DNA of 64,000 bases from Zygnema cylindricum. Lineage: Eukaryota > Streptophyta > Zygnematophyceae > Zygnematales > Zygnemataceae. The notes beneath the pieces were generated by a model. The model did no database searches and was not told the DNA's origin. It worked only from the letters and a program-made list of their open reading frames with translations. This document shows positions 44,101-54,612 of this stretch, in pieces. The translations under genes were made by a program, and so were the position numbers. The stretch is taken from contig JBBHKE010001767.1 of NCBI GenBank assembly GCA_037447655.1, positions 62,001 to 126,000 on the forward strand, given 5' to 3'. The stretch's first letter is position 1. Each line of letters opens with the position of its first letter.

Positions 44101-44177
44101 AGTGGTTAACATCCTCGTGTTTTTTGCTTCAAGAATCACTTCATGAAAAGACCTGAATGCACCATGACAGTGGTTCC
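41149..44177 (-). CDS. Argonaute/PIWI-family protein resembling long prokaryotic-type Argonautes, 5' end incomplete
   Basis: The main exon (43337 to 41149) encodes N, PAZ-like, MID and PIWI regions. It is preceded by an exon at 44177-44055 (acceptor TGTAG, donor GTAAGT). The one-base overhang joins the main exon after its T-rich tract and ACAG acceptor. The junction gives TNVYPIEEK then FFEPMRYHYYDV, fitting the Argonaute N domain (TN.F.v .. YHYDV). In the open frame that begins at 43407, PIWI starts near residue 541 with IVGLDVHRG (Asp549). Glutamates follow in SMEGE (589/591), then QRDGFF (Asp618), GTALPVLYRRR, and RRADELAY (Asp742). This gives a D-E-D-D set, so slicing may be retained. Canonical plant AGOs end with a catalytic His and an AFRARYY-type tail, which is absent. 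Argonautes bind guide nucleic acids and cut matching targets. Further 5' exons are not resolved. Prokaryotic affinity is inference from motifs. Confidence 0.8.
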
Positions 44178-46258
44178 CTACATGAGAAAATGACAAAGTT
44201 ACGGCAACATTTGACTTTCCAATCACCACTAGTGTGAGTATCCTTCAACTGCAATCTACACCGTGAATCCCTATTAGAGTAAAGAAATTGCTCGCGTGGG
44301 GTTTACATTTGTCTTAGTGATTCTAATTCAGTTCCAATTGGCGTGGCTGATTTAAAACCGTTAAAAGAATTAGCGTTATATAAAAAAAAACAATTAGTGT
44401 TATTAACACTCTTTTGTGGTCAGAGGGCCGAAAAACGGCATCATGTTAGTGTTATTAATGTCGATAGCGATTCACGGTGCACCGCACACATCTCTGGGGG
44501 GACACAAAGAATTCAGTTAATACCAGCCGCATAAACCCTGGAAGATGACTTAACCCAACACTCCCAAACCAGTTGGAATAATTAAGAGTGTGTATTCTTA
44601 ACGAATCACACTACTTGAAACTCGGGATGAAAACAAGACAGTTATGGAGAAAACTTGAGATCAACTTTGTTCTTGAGCCCTTGAAGGTTTAAGGTTACAG
44701 AGTATTCCCACAGGTGATGCAAGCATACTGCCCATTGCTATTAGTGTGAAGGACATATTAATGTACAAGCGGAATGATAAGTAAAATACTCATTTAGTGT
44801 AGGGAGATGTGGCGATTTTTACTCCACTCCCTTACATATAGAGTTATTAATAGTATTTTGAGATTCGTGGCCACAAAAAGTCGCCACCGAATTAGTGTTA
44901 TTAACACTAATGACGATGGACAGTGTCCTTTTTTAAGAGTTTGGGTGTACCATTTTTTACGGTTCCTCATTGTCATACTGGAGAGGGAATAATGCTCAGA
45001 GAGGATATAATGCCACTTTATTCATTATCCACGTGCTTAGAGCACACAATTTACAAATAGCAATTGATGTAATGTCAATGGTTCAAAATTTCGACACATT
45101 TTTACATCTTTCCATCAGTACAGCAAATTCCTGACAAGGAAAACAATGAACACGGCCGAGAATGACATCATTTTAACCACAATTTTCTGATTAAATGGGC
45201 GAGGTCTGTAATTTTGTGAAGGATAAAAAAATAAATTTAATTTCATGTGCATATAATCTCTTAAATCCCAAAGCATAAAGAGTTGTAAGTAACGACAACA
45301 ATACCGTATTCTTTGTCAAAAAGTTCCGGCCTTGTAAAACATGTTGATTTAAAAATCCAAAAAAAAAGGATGTACCTTTGATATATTTTTCTTACCATAT
45401 TGCGTCTGAAGGGGGGAGGGAAACATAAACAAACATTTTCCAAACAACGGTTTAGGGTACAAGTGAAATCTTCAAAGTATCCACACCAAGAGACAAAATC
45501 CACCATTTCCAGGTAGGTGACAAAAAAAAAACAGCTAAAACTGCAGCAAATTTAAACTCGTAAAAGGAACAACAGGAAAAACTGCAACTTACTGCTCAAA
45601 AAGATTTAAAACAGCCAAATGCAATGGTATTATTACCTTCCAGATGAAGGAAAACGGGGAGAAGACATCAGCGTTCTACTACAGTGAATGAAAGAAGCCA
45701 CTTTTTCCGTCCTCTTCTTCGACTGTGGCCATAGGTTTGGCAATAATACTGCCTGCAGTAATCTGCCATATTGCTGTACAGCAGAGCGCCTGAATAACAT
45801 CTACAAGACTCCAGCTGCAAAAAGGACTTGAATTGGATTACTGTGCTTCCGCACATCACTTTATGCTTTTCTATTTCCGTACAGTTATAAGGGTACGAAT
45901 CAGTTCAAAAGTAGGTGAAAGTAGGCCCATACAATATGCCTACTGTACGCAAAACATACAATATGGCCTTAAGAGTTAAGACCCATATTGTATTGGTCGC
46001 AAAATGAAAAATAATCATAGTTGTTCACGGCGATTAGTGCGAACGTACCGTACGTGACGAATTATACGTAACAAACGCATTGAACCTTTTGATCAAATCG
46101 CAAAAAATCGTTAATGAATTTCCTTCCGTACTATTCCGTAGAGCGGAACCGAAAGTCCGAAACGTAGCCAATGAGGATCATCCTTAAGAGAGTTTGCACT
46201 TGTGGAAGGCAGTGCAGCAGTAAATAGGGTTTCTAGGGTTAGGAATTTAGGATCATTT

Positions 46259-46291
<33 letters not shown>

Positions 46292-46980
46292 GGTTTTTTT
46301 CGCAAGGTTCAGTGCTGAATCTTGCAACTTTTTGGCCCCCCGGGGTGCCGAAGACGTCCGCGACCGCTCGTCTAGGGTTTATTTTTTCTGTTTTTGTTTT
46401 TTTTTTATTAAAAAAACAACCCAAAACCCTATTTCTTGTACCCGATCCCAAGAGGTGCCGAATGTCGGCGCGAGGTGCCGAAGGTCCCACACTTGTATGG
46501 GGGTTTGTTCGATACCTATACTAAACCTTGCGATTTTCGGCCTCCGGAGGCAGTGTGGCCGTGTGGGACTATCCACCAGAAGCGGCCACGTCGCCTCCCT
46601 TTCATTTTGTTCTACGACGCGCGCCGCGCGGACGTTTTCTCTCCCCAAACTGACGGCCCGACGAAACGCAAAACATTTAGTGCCCATGGTTGTCGAATCA
46701 AAATTTTCAACCGTGTAACCGTGCAACGGATTAAGCTTCGAAAATTTTCAACCTTGGATTAAATGTTTTTTCATTCCTCTATTATTGGCTTTCAAAACCT
46801 AAGAACCGTTTAACAGTTCATATCTTCTACTCTTTCCCTCACACGCGTTGTCCCCCATCTTTCTATCATCCCATTTCTTCTTTGTTTTGCCCTCTACTGC
46901 CTTTTTCGCTTGTTTTCATCGTTAACACCCACAAAAAAAAACTTGTTTTGTGTGTTAGATTACAGTTGTTAATCATCGTG
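44178..46980. other. upstream region of the Argonaute gene, with MITE and poly(T) tract
   Basis: First exons of the Argonaute gene are expected here but could not be fixed. A minus-strand ATGGCCACAGTCGAAGAAGA near 45736 opens a short acidic peptide with a possible donor, but its phase does not join the exon at 44177. A MITE lies at 44259-44479. A 28-T run lies near 46261-46289. Open frames at 46257-46762 surround low-complexity sequence and are not convincing. Confidence 0.4.
44259..44479. mobile_element. 221-bp MITE with CACCGTGAATC termini
   Basis: The left end CACCGTGAATCCCTAT and right end ATAGCGATTCACGGTG are inverted repeats. The termini belong to the same family as 54188-54399 (CACTGTACCGTTATTAGCG). 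No clean target duplication is seen. It lies just upstream of the first visible Argonaute exon, so probably within an intron or promoter. Confidence 0.65.
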
Positions 46981-46984
46981 TTCT

Positions 46985-47340
46985 ATGGGGGACCTTGCAA
47001 GTAGGGCCCTTAGAAGTAGGGTCGGAAAAAAACGCGTTCATATACTTCACAAAGGAACCAATGCAAATAGTGAAAACGTTGGTACTTCACAGCCTAAGAG
47101 GAGAAAAGGACGAAAAAATGTTGCGTCTGGATATGAGGGGAGGGAAAGGGAAGACGATGCAGGATCAAGTAGGGGCACTCAAGGGGGGGTAGGGAAGATG
47201 AAGACGATGCGGGACCAAGTAGGGGCACTCGGGGGGGGTTAGGGAAGATGAAGACGAAGCGGGACCAAGTAGGGGCACTCAAAGGAGTACAATGGAACCA
47301 GTCTCTTTTACGCCGGACACCGAAGAAACCAGACGAGAGG
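46985..47340 (+). pseudogene. possible first exon of the recombinase gene, with 50-bp tandem repeats
   Basis: An open frame from ATG at 46985 is basic (KRRKGRKNVASGYEG) and runs into three direct 50-bp units (47151-47290: GACGATGCAGGATCAAGTAG and relatives). Fifty is not a multiple of three, so each unit shifts the frame. The link to the downstream recombinase exons is by proximity only. Confidence 0.3.
47151..47290 (+). repeat. 50-bp direct repeat, three units
   Basis: Units start at 47151, 47201 and 47251 (AAGACGATGC, AAGACGATGC, AAGACGAAGC), each followed by AGTAGGGGCACTC and a G-run. The period is exactly 50 bp. Confidence 0.9.
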
Positions 47341-47503
47341 TAATTACTCGGGACACATGCGACAGTGAAAAATCCTAACGAAAATGTACTTTTGTTTCTA
47401 ATGTTTTTGGTGGATATTGAGCAATTTTGAACAAATTTTTATCTCACGAATGTGCCATTATTTAATTTTGTTGTCTTGTTTTCATTTTTTTGGGCCAAAC
47501 AAG

Positions 47504-49198
47504 AAGCTGGGTTACGTAAAAAAAATGAGGATTTTCCTGACTACATCCAAATAATTGAAGGGACAAATTTGGGAGATAATGGGCCGAACTTGGACGTACC
47601 TGAGGAAGACACTTTAGTAATTCGAGTGCTCTCGGTAGATGCATTTTATAAGGCTGATAAAGAACAGGTACGTTGGGCCATGGTTTTTTTTTTTTACAAC
47701 AATGAACAAATGCATTGTTGTGTAAAACATGTTGAGATGAAAAAGGGTGTAGGGATATTGACGGAAATAGTTGGAGAGAGGAAGGAAAACATGAGGAGTT
47801 ATAGTTTTGTGTAAGAATAAATTTTAACATTGCGTAATATATGTGTCTATTATGTTTGTTATTTATTACTTGCAGAAAAAGGGTTTTTTACAAGCAGTGT
47901 TGAAAGCCCTAAAATTTTGTCATAAATATCAATGTAGAATTTGAAAGATTCCAGAAGAAGATATCGCAAATGGACCTGAAACAAAAGTCATAATGAAAGG
48001 AAAGATTCGACAAATTGGCGTAAGGTGTAAAAAGGAGTATTTGACTCGACAATCAGGAGTTGTCACTGATGGTTACAATGGGAAACAATTTAAGGAGATG
48101 AGCCGAAAATGGCTTGATTCATGTTCGACAATGGGCTTTATTCACGAGAACATACTTGCTCGTAGTGTGACACTTCTGACGCATTTTGCAGCTAGAAGAG
48201 GAAACAGCGCAAGGGCTGTGAACCTACGTGATTTGTTTTCGATGGAAGTGGAGAGTGTAGGTCCCACACCGTGTTACATGTTGGGATTTTTAGACATGAA
48301 CGGCAAGACTAACAAGGTGCTTTACCTTCTATTCTTTGAATATATTAAAATGCTTACACAACGTCATTTTTTAAGGATTGTATCCACTAATTGACGTTGT
48401 TATTTATATTGCAAAATGGTCGGAAGGAGCATTTCGTTGTTATCCGAAATAAGGAATGGGACGTTTGTCCTGTCGGCGGGATCGCTATGTGGTTGTTGTA
48501 CCTATTCCACATGAAAAGAGGCACGGGATTGGGGGTGCCTCGACTTTTCGTCGAGAGAGTCATGGTAACACTTGAGAAATTTACTTTTAAAGTTAATTGT
48601 TTTGTAAACTTGAATGCGTACTTGTAATTCGAATTTCAATGATAATAACCTTTTCTATATGATATACATTTGTATATCATATACATTTGTGATACACCGA
48701 CAGGTATGATCTTTTTCTATTCCTAAAGGCTTCCGACAACGAAAATCCTTTAGACTACCATTCCCACCTTAAGTTAATACAGACGATGTATTTGTGTTTG
48801 GACATTGTCTCAAACTAAAAGACACACCCAATGCGAGGGTCAGGCGCAAGGGCAGCCGAGAGCAAAGGGTGAGCACTTCCCTGTTCTTTTGACTTGCATT
48901 AAATTAGAGAATATGAAAAAAAAAATTGTCGATGTTTTGCTGTTTATAACTTTGCGTAACAAAAGTTTATTGTGAATAGGGCTTCTGAAGCCATATTGCC
49001 CGCCTTGGGAGATGGGTGAACTCCCATATGTATCTATCTTACCTCACATCGATCCCTTTCGAGGTCTTATTAGTACAAGTCAGATTCGAGGACGGCAAAA
49101 ACACTTATCTTGTACTCCGAGATCGTGTTGAAGTCCCGACATGCCTTCTTCGACGTACATTTCCGTGGGCGGACGAATCCCTCAAGGATATAAAAGAG
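47504..49198 (+). pseudogene. Crypton-like (Ndc10/DUF3504-type) tyrosine recombinase, intron-containing, decayed
   Basis: Likely exons are 47504-47667, 47876-48316, about 48413-48564, 48729-48868 and 48980-49198. Key blocks in order: SVTLLTHFAARRGNSARAVN then LRDLFSMEV (candidate catalytic Arg region); MNGKTNK then NGRKEHFVVIRNKEWDVCPV and GGIAMWLL; KTHPMRGSGARAAESKG (HxxR pair); MYLSYLTSIPFEVL (nucleophile Tyr region); and VEVPTCLLRRTFPWADESL. This order is that of Crypton recombinases, DNA transposons that move by site-specific strand exchange through a circular intermediate. Damage includes a TGA after HKYQCRI in exon 2, loss of the AG acceptor before NGRKEH (TTGCAA), and a frameshift near 49010. 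Inactive in this copy. I do not see termini, so either a mobile element or a former host gene is possible. Confidence 0.7.
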
Positions 49199-49199
49199 G

Positions 49200-49412
49200 T
49201 ATGTAGTATGTTTTCAAGGTAAAAAATGGGGACAAAACATAGAAAGAGTATATATAATGTAAGAGAATAAAAAATATGGACTGCAGGTAAGCGTCAATTT
49301 TAATTAGAATAATGGTATTGTAGGGTTAGGGTCAAAGTGTGAGAAAGGTGGGCAACCGGCAACAGCGGCGGCAAAGTGGCGGCGGTGGAGAGGTGGCGGC
49401 GGTGGTGATATG
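49200..49412. repeat. GGC/GGT-rich trinucleotide stretch
   Basis: 49360-49409 is a GGCGGC/GGTGGT-type run (GGCGGCGGTGGAGAGGTGGC). It abuts the LTR end at 49413. Confidence 0.7.
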
Positions 49413-49930
49413 TGAAATTCTATGGGCTCCATTGCCACACAGAATTCGCATATCAAAAGAAGCTAATCTAGATAGTGCCGACTCCAAGTTCATATAAACC
49501 CAAATGATTGACCCCTTGACAATCAGAACCCCATGACAGCTTCACCCCTGTGAAATAAGACTTTATGTGTGTTCAGTTCCACCACAAAATGCAAAGTTAG
49601 TATATGAGATTTGGACACATTCACCCACTTTGACATTCCCTTATAAATGTAGCCAACCAGGCAAAGTCAAAACTCTGACCGACTACACCCCTGTGTAGCC
49701 GGGACTCCCCTGAGTCCGAGCAACAAGAATCACTGAAAATGGTCAACTGAATTGATAATTATGGATGGCCAAAGTTTGCCTTTTATACAAGATGCTCTCT
49801 GGGAGAGGCGACTACCTACCAAAAATATTCTAAGTCCTAAAACCTACTCATAACCCCTCTAGACCAATCATATTGCAACACACTACATAATGTACATAGA
49901 AAGTACGGCAGCTGCCGTACTTTATGTACG
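49413..49930 (-). mobile_element. copia LTR fragment, distal part
   Basis: On the minus strand it ends GAGCCCATAGAATTTCA at 49413 and matches the 3' portion of the LTR at 7325-8511, including the TTTTATACAAGATGCTCTC and CACCCCTGTGTAGCC blocks. Similarity fades near 49930. The TTTCA end supports TG..CA boundaries for this family. Confidence 0.85.
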
Positions 49931-49939
49931 GAAATATTC

Positions 49940-52900
49940 GGCACCACTCTAGGTATGCCACGTGGCTAAAAAGTTGTCGTCGTTCTGTCCTTTTCTTCCT
50001 CCCGGTATCCAATCGGATGATGCCACGTGTCAGTTTGACTTGCCAAATTGATTTTTGTTGACCGTTAAATTTCAACGGTCGTCATTCCTTGTTGACCGTT
50101 GAAAAAACGTCAACATGGAACCAGTTGAAGTACGAACCAGTCACATGTTTGTACCGTACAGCAAGTACAGGTGCCGGAGTACTTAATGTTTGACTGCGAC
50201 AATGTTACTAGTGGGCGTATTATAAAACAAAGATTCATTAAAATTAATAAGTTTAACAACTAGGAAATAAAGGTGCAGCTTGTATGAACAATTTTTTCCA
50301 ACGAAGTTATGATATAATATTTGTAATTAAACATGTCCTTGGAATGCCACCGTTAACCCTACTAAGAGCGTTGGTAAATAAGGTTTGTTTTCATAATACA
50401 AATTCGTGTCAAGATGGAGAAAAATTACAAGAAATAACACACTCCAACTAAATTATTTAGGGATGTCCACACTTTTATTTATTGTTAACAACATTATCCA
50501 TCAAAAAGTCATAAACATGGGTTTGCATTCGACACTCGTTACGAAGGGAAACCCTATATTAATGAAAACGCGAAATTATAATAGTTTGGTGTAAGGAGAC
50601 GTGGAAAACTGCAATCGACTATCTAAAATTCATTTTATTTGATTAATTAATGCCAACTGGGCGGCGAGCGATTCAGTTTATGATCACGGGACCAACTGAA
50701 CAGCGTTCGAATGTGTTATTAACGATAACACTTATAGACGAAGTATTATGAAATACGAACAGTTACGCTCTGGTCGACAAAAGGACTTAATTAGTTATTA
50801 TGGGAAATGGTAAGAGTTAACGAACTAATATTTAACGCAAAATAAAAATCAGTATACATCTCCCGGTTAGTTTTAACGTCCAATTTTTATTTTGTTTTAA
50901 ATGACAAGGTACCTGGTAGGTATCTTGCGAAGTGTGGGACTAATGCCTTTTTTGGGTGAGTGTCACTATGTCCACACGGTCCACACCGCCTGCCAAAATT
51001 TAACGAACCTAGTCTGTACCGTAAAAGCAGTGTTTGATTTAAACACTGACACGAAAAGCTTTAAACGAAAAAACTTCGATTAAACGTTTAGTACTCCTTT
51101 AACTGCGTTAACCTACGATTTTTTATTTTGTTTTGCAAGTTATAGCTTGTTTTATCTCAAATAGAACATAATTGGAAAAAAAAAAAAAAAAACCCAAACA
51201 AAAAAACTCCTTTTTCATTTTTTTATTGATTTTTTCACCTTTTCATTTTTTTATCTATATTTTGCCATCCATACAAAGCATCTCACGTGTGGTAAAAAAA
51301 TAATACAACTTAAATGCAATTCTTACGTAAACATCAAGTCCGACACCGCTCATAGTTATTAGCGTCAAATATTTATTAGTGTTAATGCGAAATTAGAATT
51401 AATAATACTAATTTAGTGCAAGGAGACGTGGCTGATTGTAGTCCACTTCCTTAAATAATGTTGTCAACTCTATTTTGTGATATTGGCCAAAAAAAGGCGC
51501 GACCGAAATAGAGCATTCATTGCTTTCTTATGGAGACAGAAAAAATCATCACTGTGATGTCGGCACCCACAAGTTCAACAGCTTGTAAAGAAAACGTTGA
51601 TTGGTAGCCGGCAGAATTTGCAGAATAACTGGCCAGCTCAATTAAATAGTTTGATCAATATTTTAACTGGATGCGATTGAGAGGTAAGATTCTCAGCTTC
51701 CGATTAGCGGTCTCAAACTAATTATAGAACAAATGTGTACAGAGAAAAGATGTTTTAACTGGTGAAAAAATTATCAACACTAATAGCGATACACTGTGTA
51801 GTGTCACGTGCAAAAAAAAAAAACATTATCCTCGTTAAGCAACTTCGAAAATAAAACACGTACAGAGTTGATCGAGGATATAGAATTTGTTTTGCAATTA
51901 AAACCACAAGTTTGAATGCATGTTTTCCTTTGCAGATATGCGTACCTACATGTACCTTAACATACCGTATAGTACGCGTACTGTACAGGGTAACAAGTAC
52001 AAAATAGCATTTCCAGTTGCTCTCGCACATTAAACTACGGTTAAAACCTCATCTACCCAAAACTGTTGAAGCGAACAGTTCAAAACGGTACACACGACAT
52101 GGAAATCGGCCACGTGTGTCTCAAAGCTCTGAAAGAGTGTGTGGTGGGGAGAGGAGAACTATGTCGATAAGTTGAAAAGAAATGATAATGTGGCCGTTCT
52201 TCTACCATAATCTAAACACAAAAGCATTACAACATGTCAATAAATTACACAAAGTTAATTCTACAACACAGTTTTGGAATGTGTTCATCTGCACCCCAAA
52301 TTGGCTTTTGACAATAACCACACATCTCACAAAATATAACGCTTTCAACCCCGATTTTTCGTCTCAATTGAAAAATGAGGGACAGATTCATGAGATAATT
52401 AATTTGCTAAATACACAGTAACAACAAAATTATACAAAAATCGTTTGAATCTTGTGCGCCGTTTTTTACACCTTATTGACAGCTTAAGACTCCCCAATTT
52501 TTCAACTTCACTATAAAATATACACACATTTCCTTTTCTTGTTGATAATCATCATCCTGATGCTCAATTACTACCTCCGTTGTTCTCTAATTAGTGTGGA
52601 TTCTTTGAGGTTTCCGATAGCGTGGCCTCAGCCTCTCGTCTTCGCAAAAAAGTGGAACTCATTTTTTCAGCGCTGCTGACTATTCCCACAAGATCGATCA
52701 CAATGACCTGTCGCCATTTGCCACAAAAAAGCTTTTGTTTTTTTATCGAATAGAATCAATCGATGTATAACTTTATCAGGCTAGCTAAAGACTAGATCGC
52801 AGTATATAATATAGTGGACATGCAACAAGTTGTAAACGTCCACCCTCACTTTCACAAGAGAAGCAAAATTACCATTTAGATACAAAAAATTGTATGGCAC

Positions 52901-54180
52901 ACCAGAATCGCTGTTAGTGTTAATAACAAGTCAATTCTGGTTTTGTTTTGCCCACTTAACTATGGGCAGAGCCCATAATACTAATTATTTTCTTCTTAGT
53001 AAGCGGTTGAATAATGTCCACATATCTCAAACCTAAATTAGAATTACCAACACTAACATAACCATTTATTTTATTTATCAAGTAGAATGAAGTGAATTGA
53101 ATTATTACCAGGCTAACTCCAAAACTAGGTTGCAATATACGCAACAAGTCAAAAACGTCGACCTCATTTCCACAAAGAATTTTGATATAGGAGAAGCAAA
53201 ATCGGCACTTATTAAGTTGTATGGTACATATTCTTTACAATATCTCAGCATAAGTTCGCAGAAAAACAGGGCTTGAAGTCAAACCTCAAGTTGGGACAGG
53301 CCTCTTTCTGCTCTCTTTTGATTCACAGCTTTCCCACCTTTTTCTGTTTCAGTACTGCACGAATCACGAGTCGAAGAGGCAGGAATGAGACAAAAACAGT
53401 GGCAACATACAACAAAAGAAAACAAGGTAAGCAATATATACAGCCGAAGATTTTACAAGGTGAACATAAATATTTGTTTCAAGACACTATCGATACATAC
53501 GAATTTCAGCTTTTACCCGAACTATAGCCCAACAAGGATCATAGTATTTACACCAACGGATAACTTAAACCGCATTTAAACCCCAAATACATGATTTACC
53601 AATAACATTTGGCGATTAGAGAATCAGACATGCCTTACAACAATGGCAGTTAATCCAGAATCAACAATCGATGGTCCAAAAGCGTCCTCGATTGGTTCTG
53701 TTTGCACCACTAAATTGGGTTTAACTGACTGCCAAAAAGATGATAAACCCAACTATATGAGGAACTAATGCAACTTACCTGACTTTCTTGTAACTCGTCA
53801 TCATCATCAACATTATCTTAAGAGTTTATATTCAATCAGTTAACTTTATGGGACATAAATAGAATGGAAGAGAAATTCAAAAGATGTAATCATCGGCAAC
53901 ATTTCCCATACATATCCCCTCCACGCCATTTTGAGTCCATGAAATAGAACAGAAGAAAAACAGGAAAAGGAAACGGATTTCCAGCTCACCTTGATGAAAC
54001 TTTCTACCGCCTTTTGCCGAAACTCCAACGGTTGAATCAGTTCTTTGTACTGAAAAAATGTCAGTACAACTATCACAGAAGATAAGCTCCAAATAAGTGT
54101 ACATAGCCATTGAAATAACATTCCAAAAGTCATAAATATCTAGTCCAACAAAGTTGTGGATGGAATGCTTAGGGGATCTA
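49940..54180. other. AT-rich intergenic region with MITE remains
   Basis: No gene is recognised. 51342-51797 is a likely MITE: its right end AACACTAATAGCGATACACTGTG is followed by TA, and its left end CACCGCTCATAGTTATTAGC is diverged. A further terminus, CACACCAGAATCGCTGTTAG, lies near 52896. An A16-type run lies near 51177-51192. Open frames lack splice or domain support. Confidence 0.5.
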
Positions 54181-54187
54181 ATCACTA

Positions 54188-54399
54188 CACTGTACCGTTA
54201 TTAGCGTTCATGTTTTTCTTCACCACTAAATTTTTCTCCCTGCACACGTGCCTGATTTCCGTTTGGAGACTGCCAATGGGAAGGCAAGGATCTTAACTTC
54301 CCATCGCAACCGGCGGAATAATACCCGACAAAGTGCCAATGGAGAAACGTTAAATTGAAGTGGTGAATAAAACATTAACACTAATCGCAATACATGGTG
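54188..54399. mobile_element. 212-bp MITE with long imperfect TIRs and TA target duplication
   Basis: The left end CACTGTACCGTTATTAGCG and the inverted right end CACCATGTATTGCGATTAGTG extend into about 40 bp of imperfect inverted repeat ending TTCACCACT. TA flanks both sides (54186-54187 and 54400-54401). TA duplication suggests a Tc1/mariner-type source. It is non-autonomous. Confidence 0.75.
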
Positions 54400-54458
54400 T
54401 AGTAAGCATCTTAACATTCCACTAACTTAGTTTGCAAGTAAACAATCCATGACAAGCA

Positions 54459-54612
54459 TTTTCAATTCTCAAATTTAATTTTCAATTCTAAATTTCCAGC
54501 TTTCAATTTTCAATTTTCAGTTTTCTATTTTCAGTTTTCAATTTTCAGTTTTCAGTTTTCAATTTTCAATTCTCAATTTTCAATTTTCAATTCCCAATTT
54601 TCAATTTTCAAT
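54459..54612 (+). repeat. heptamer-type ATTTTCA repeat
   Basis: Variants of TTTTCAA, TTTTCAG and TTCTCAA repeat for about 150 bp. Similar imperfect short-period repeats occur in the transporter intron at 62790-63030. Confidence 0.85.

Noticed and set aside
45690-45740. First Argonaute exon (MATVEEEDGKSGFF)
   Set aside because: Its donor leaves a phase that does not join the exon at 44177 in an open frame; it cannot be the direct neighbour.
46257-46762. Overlapping open frames on both strands near the poly(T) run
   Set aside because: Low-complexity start, no recognisable domain, and equal openness on both strands.
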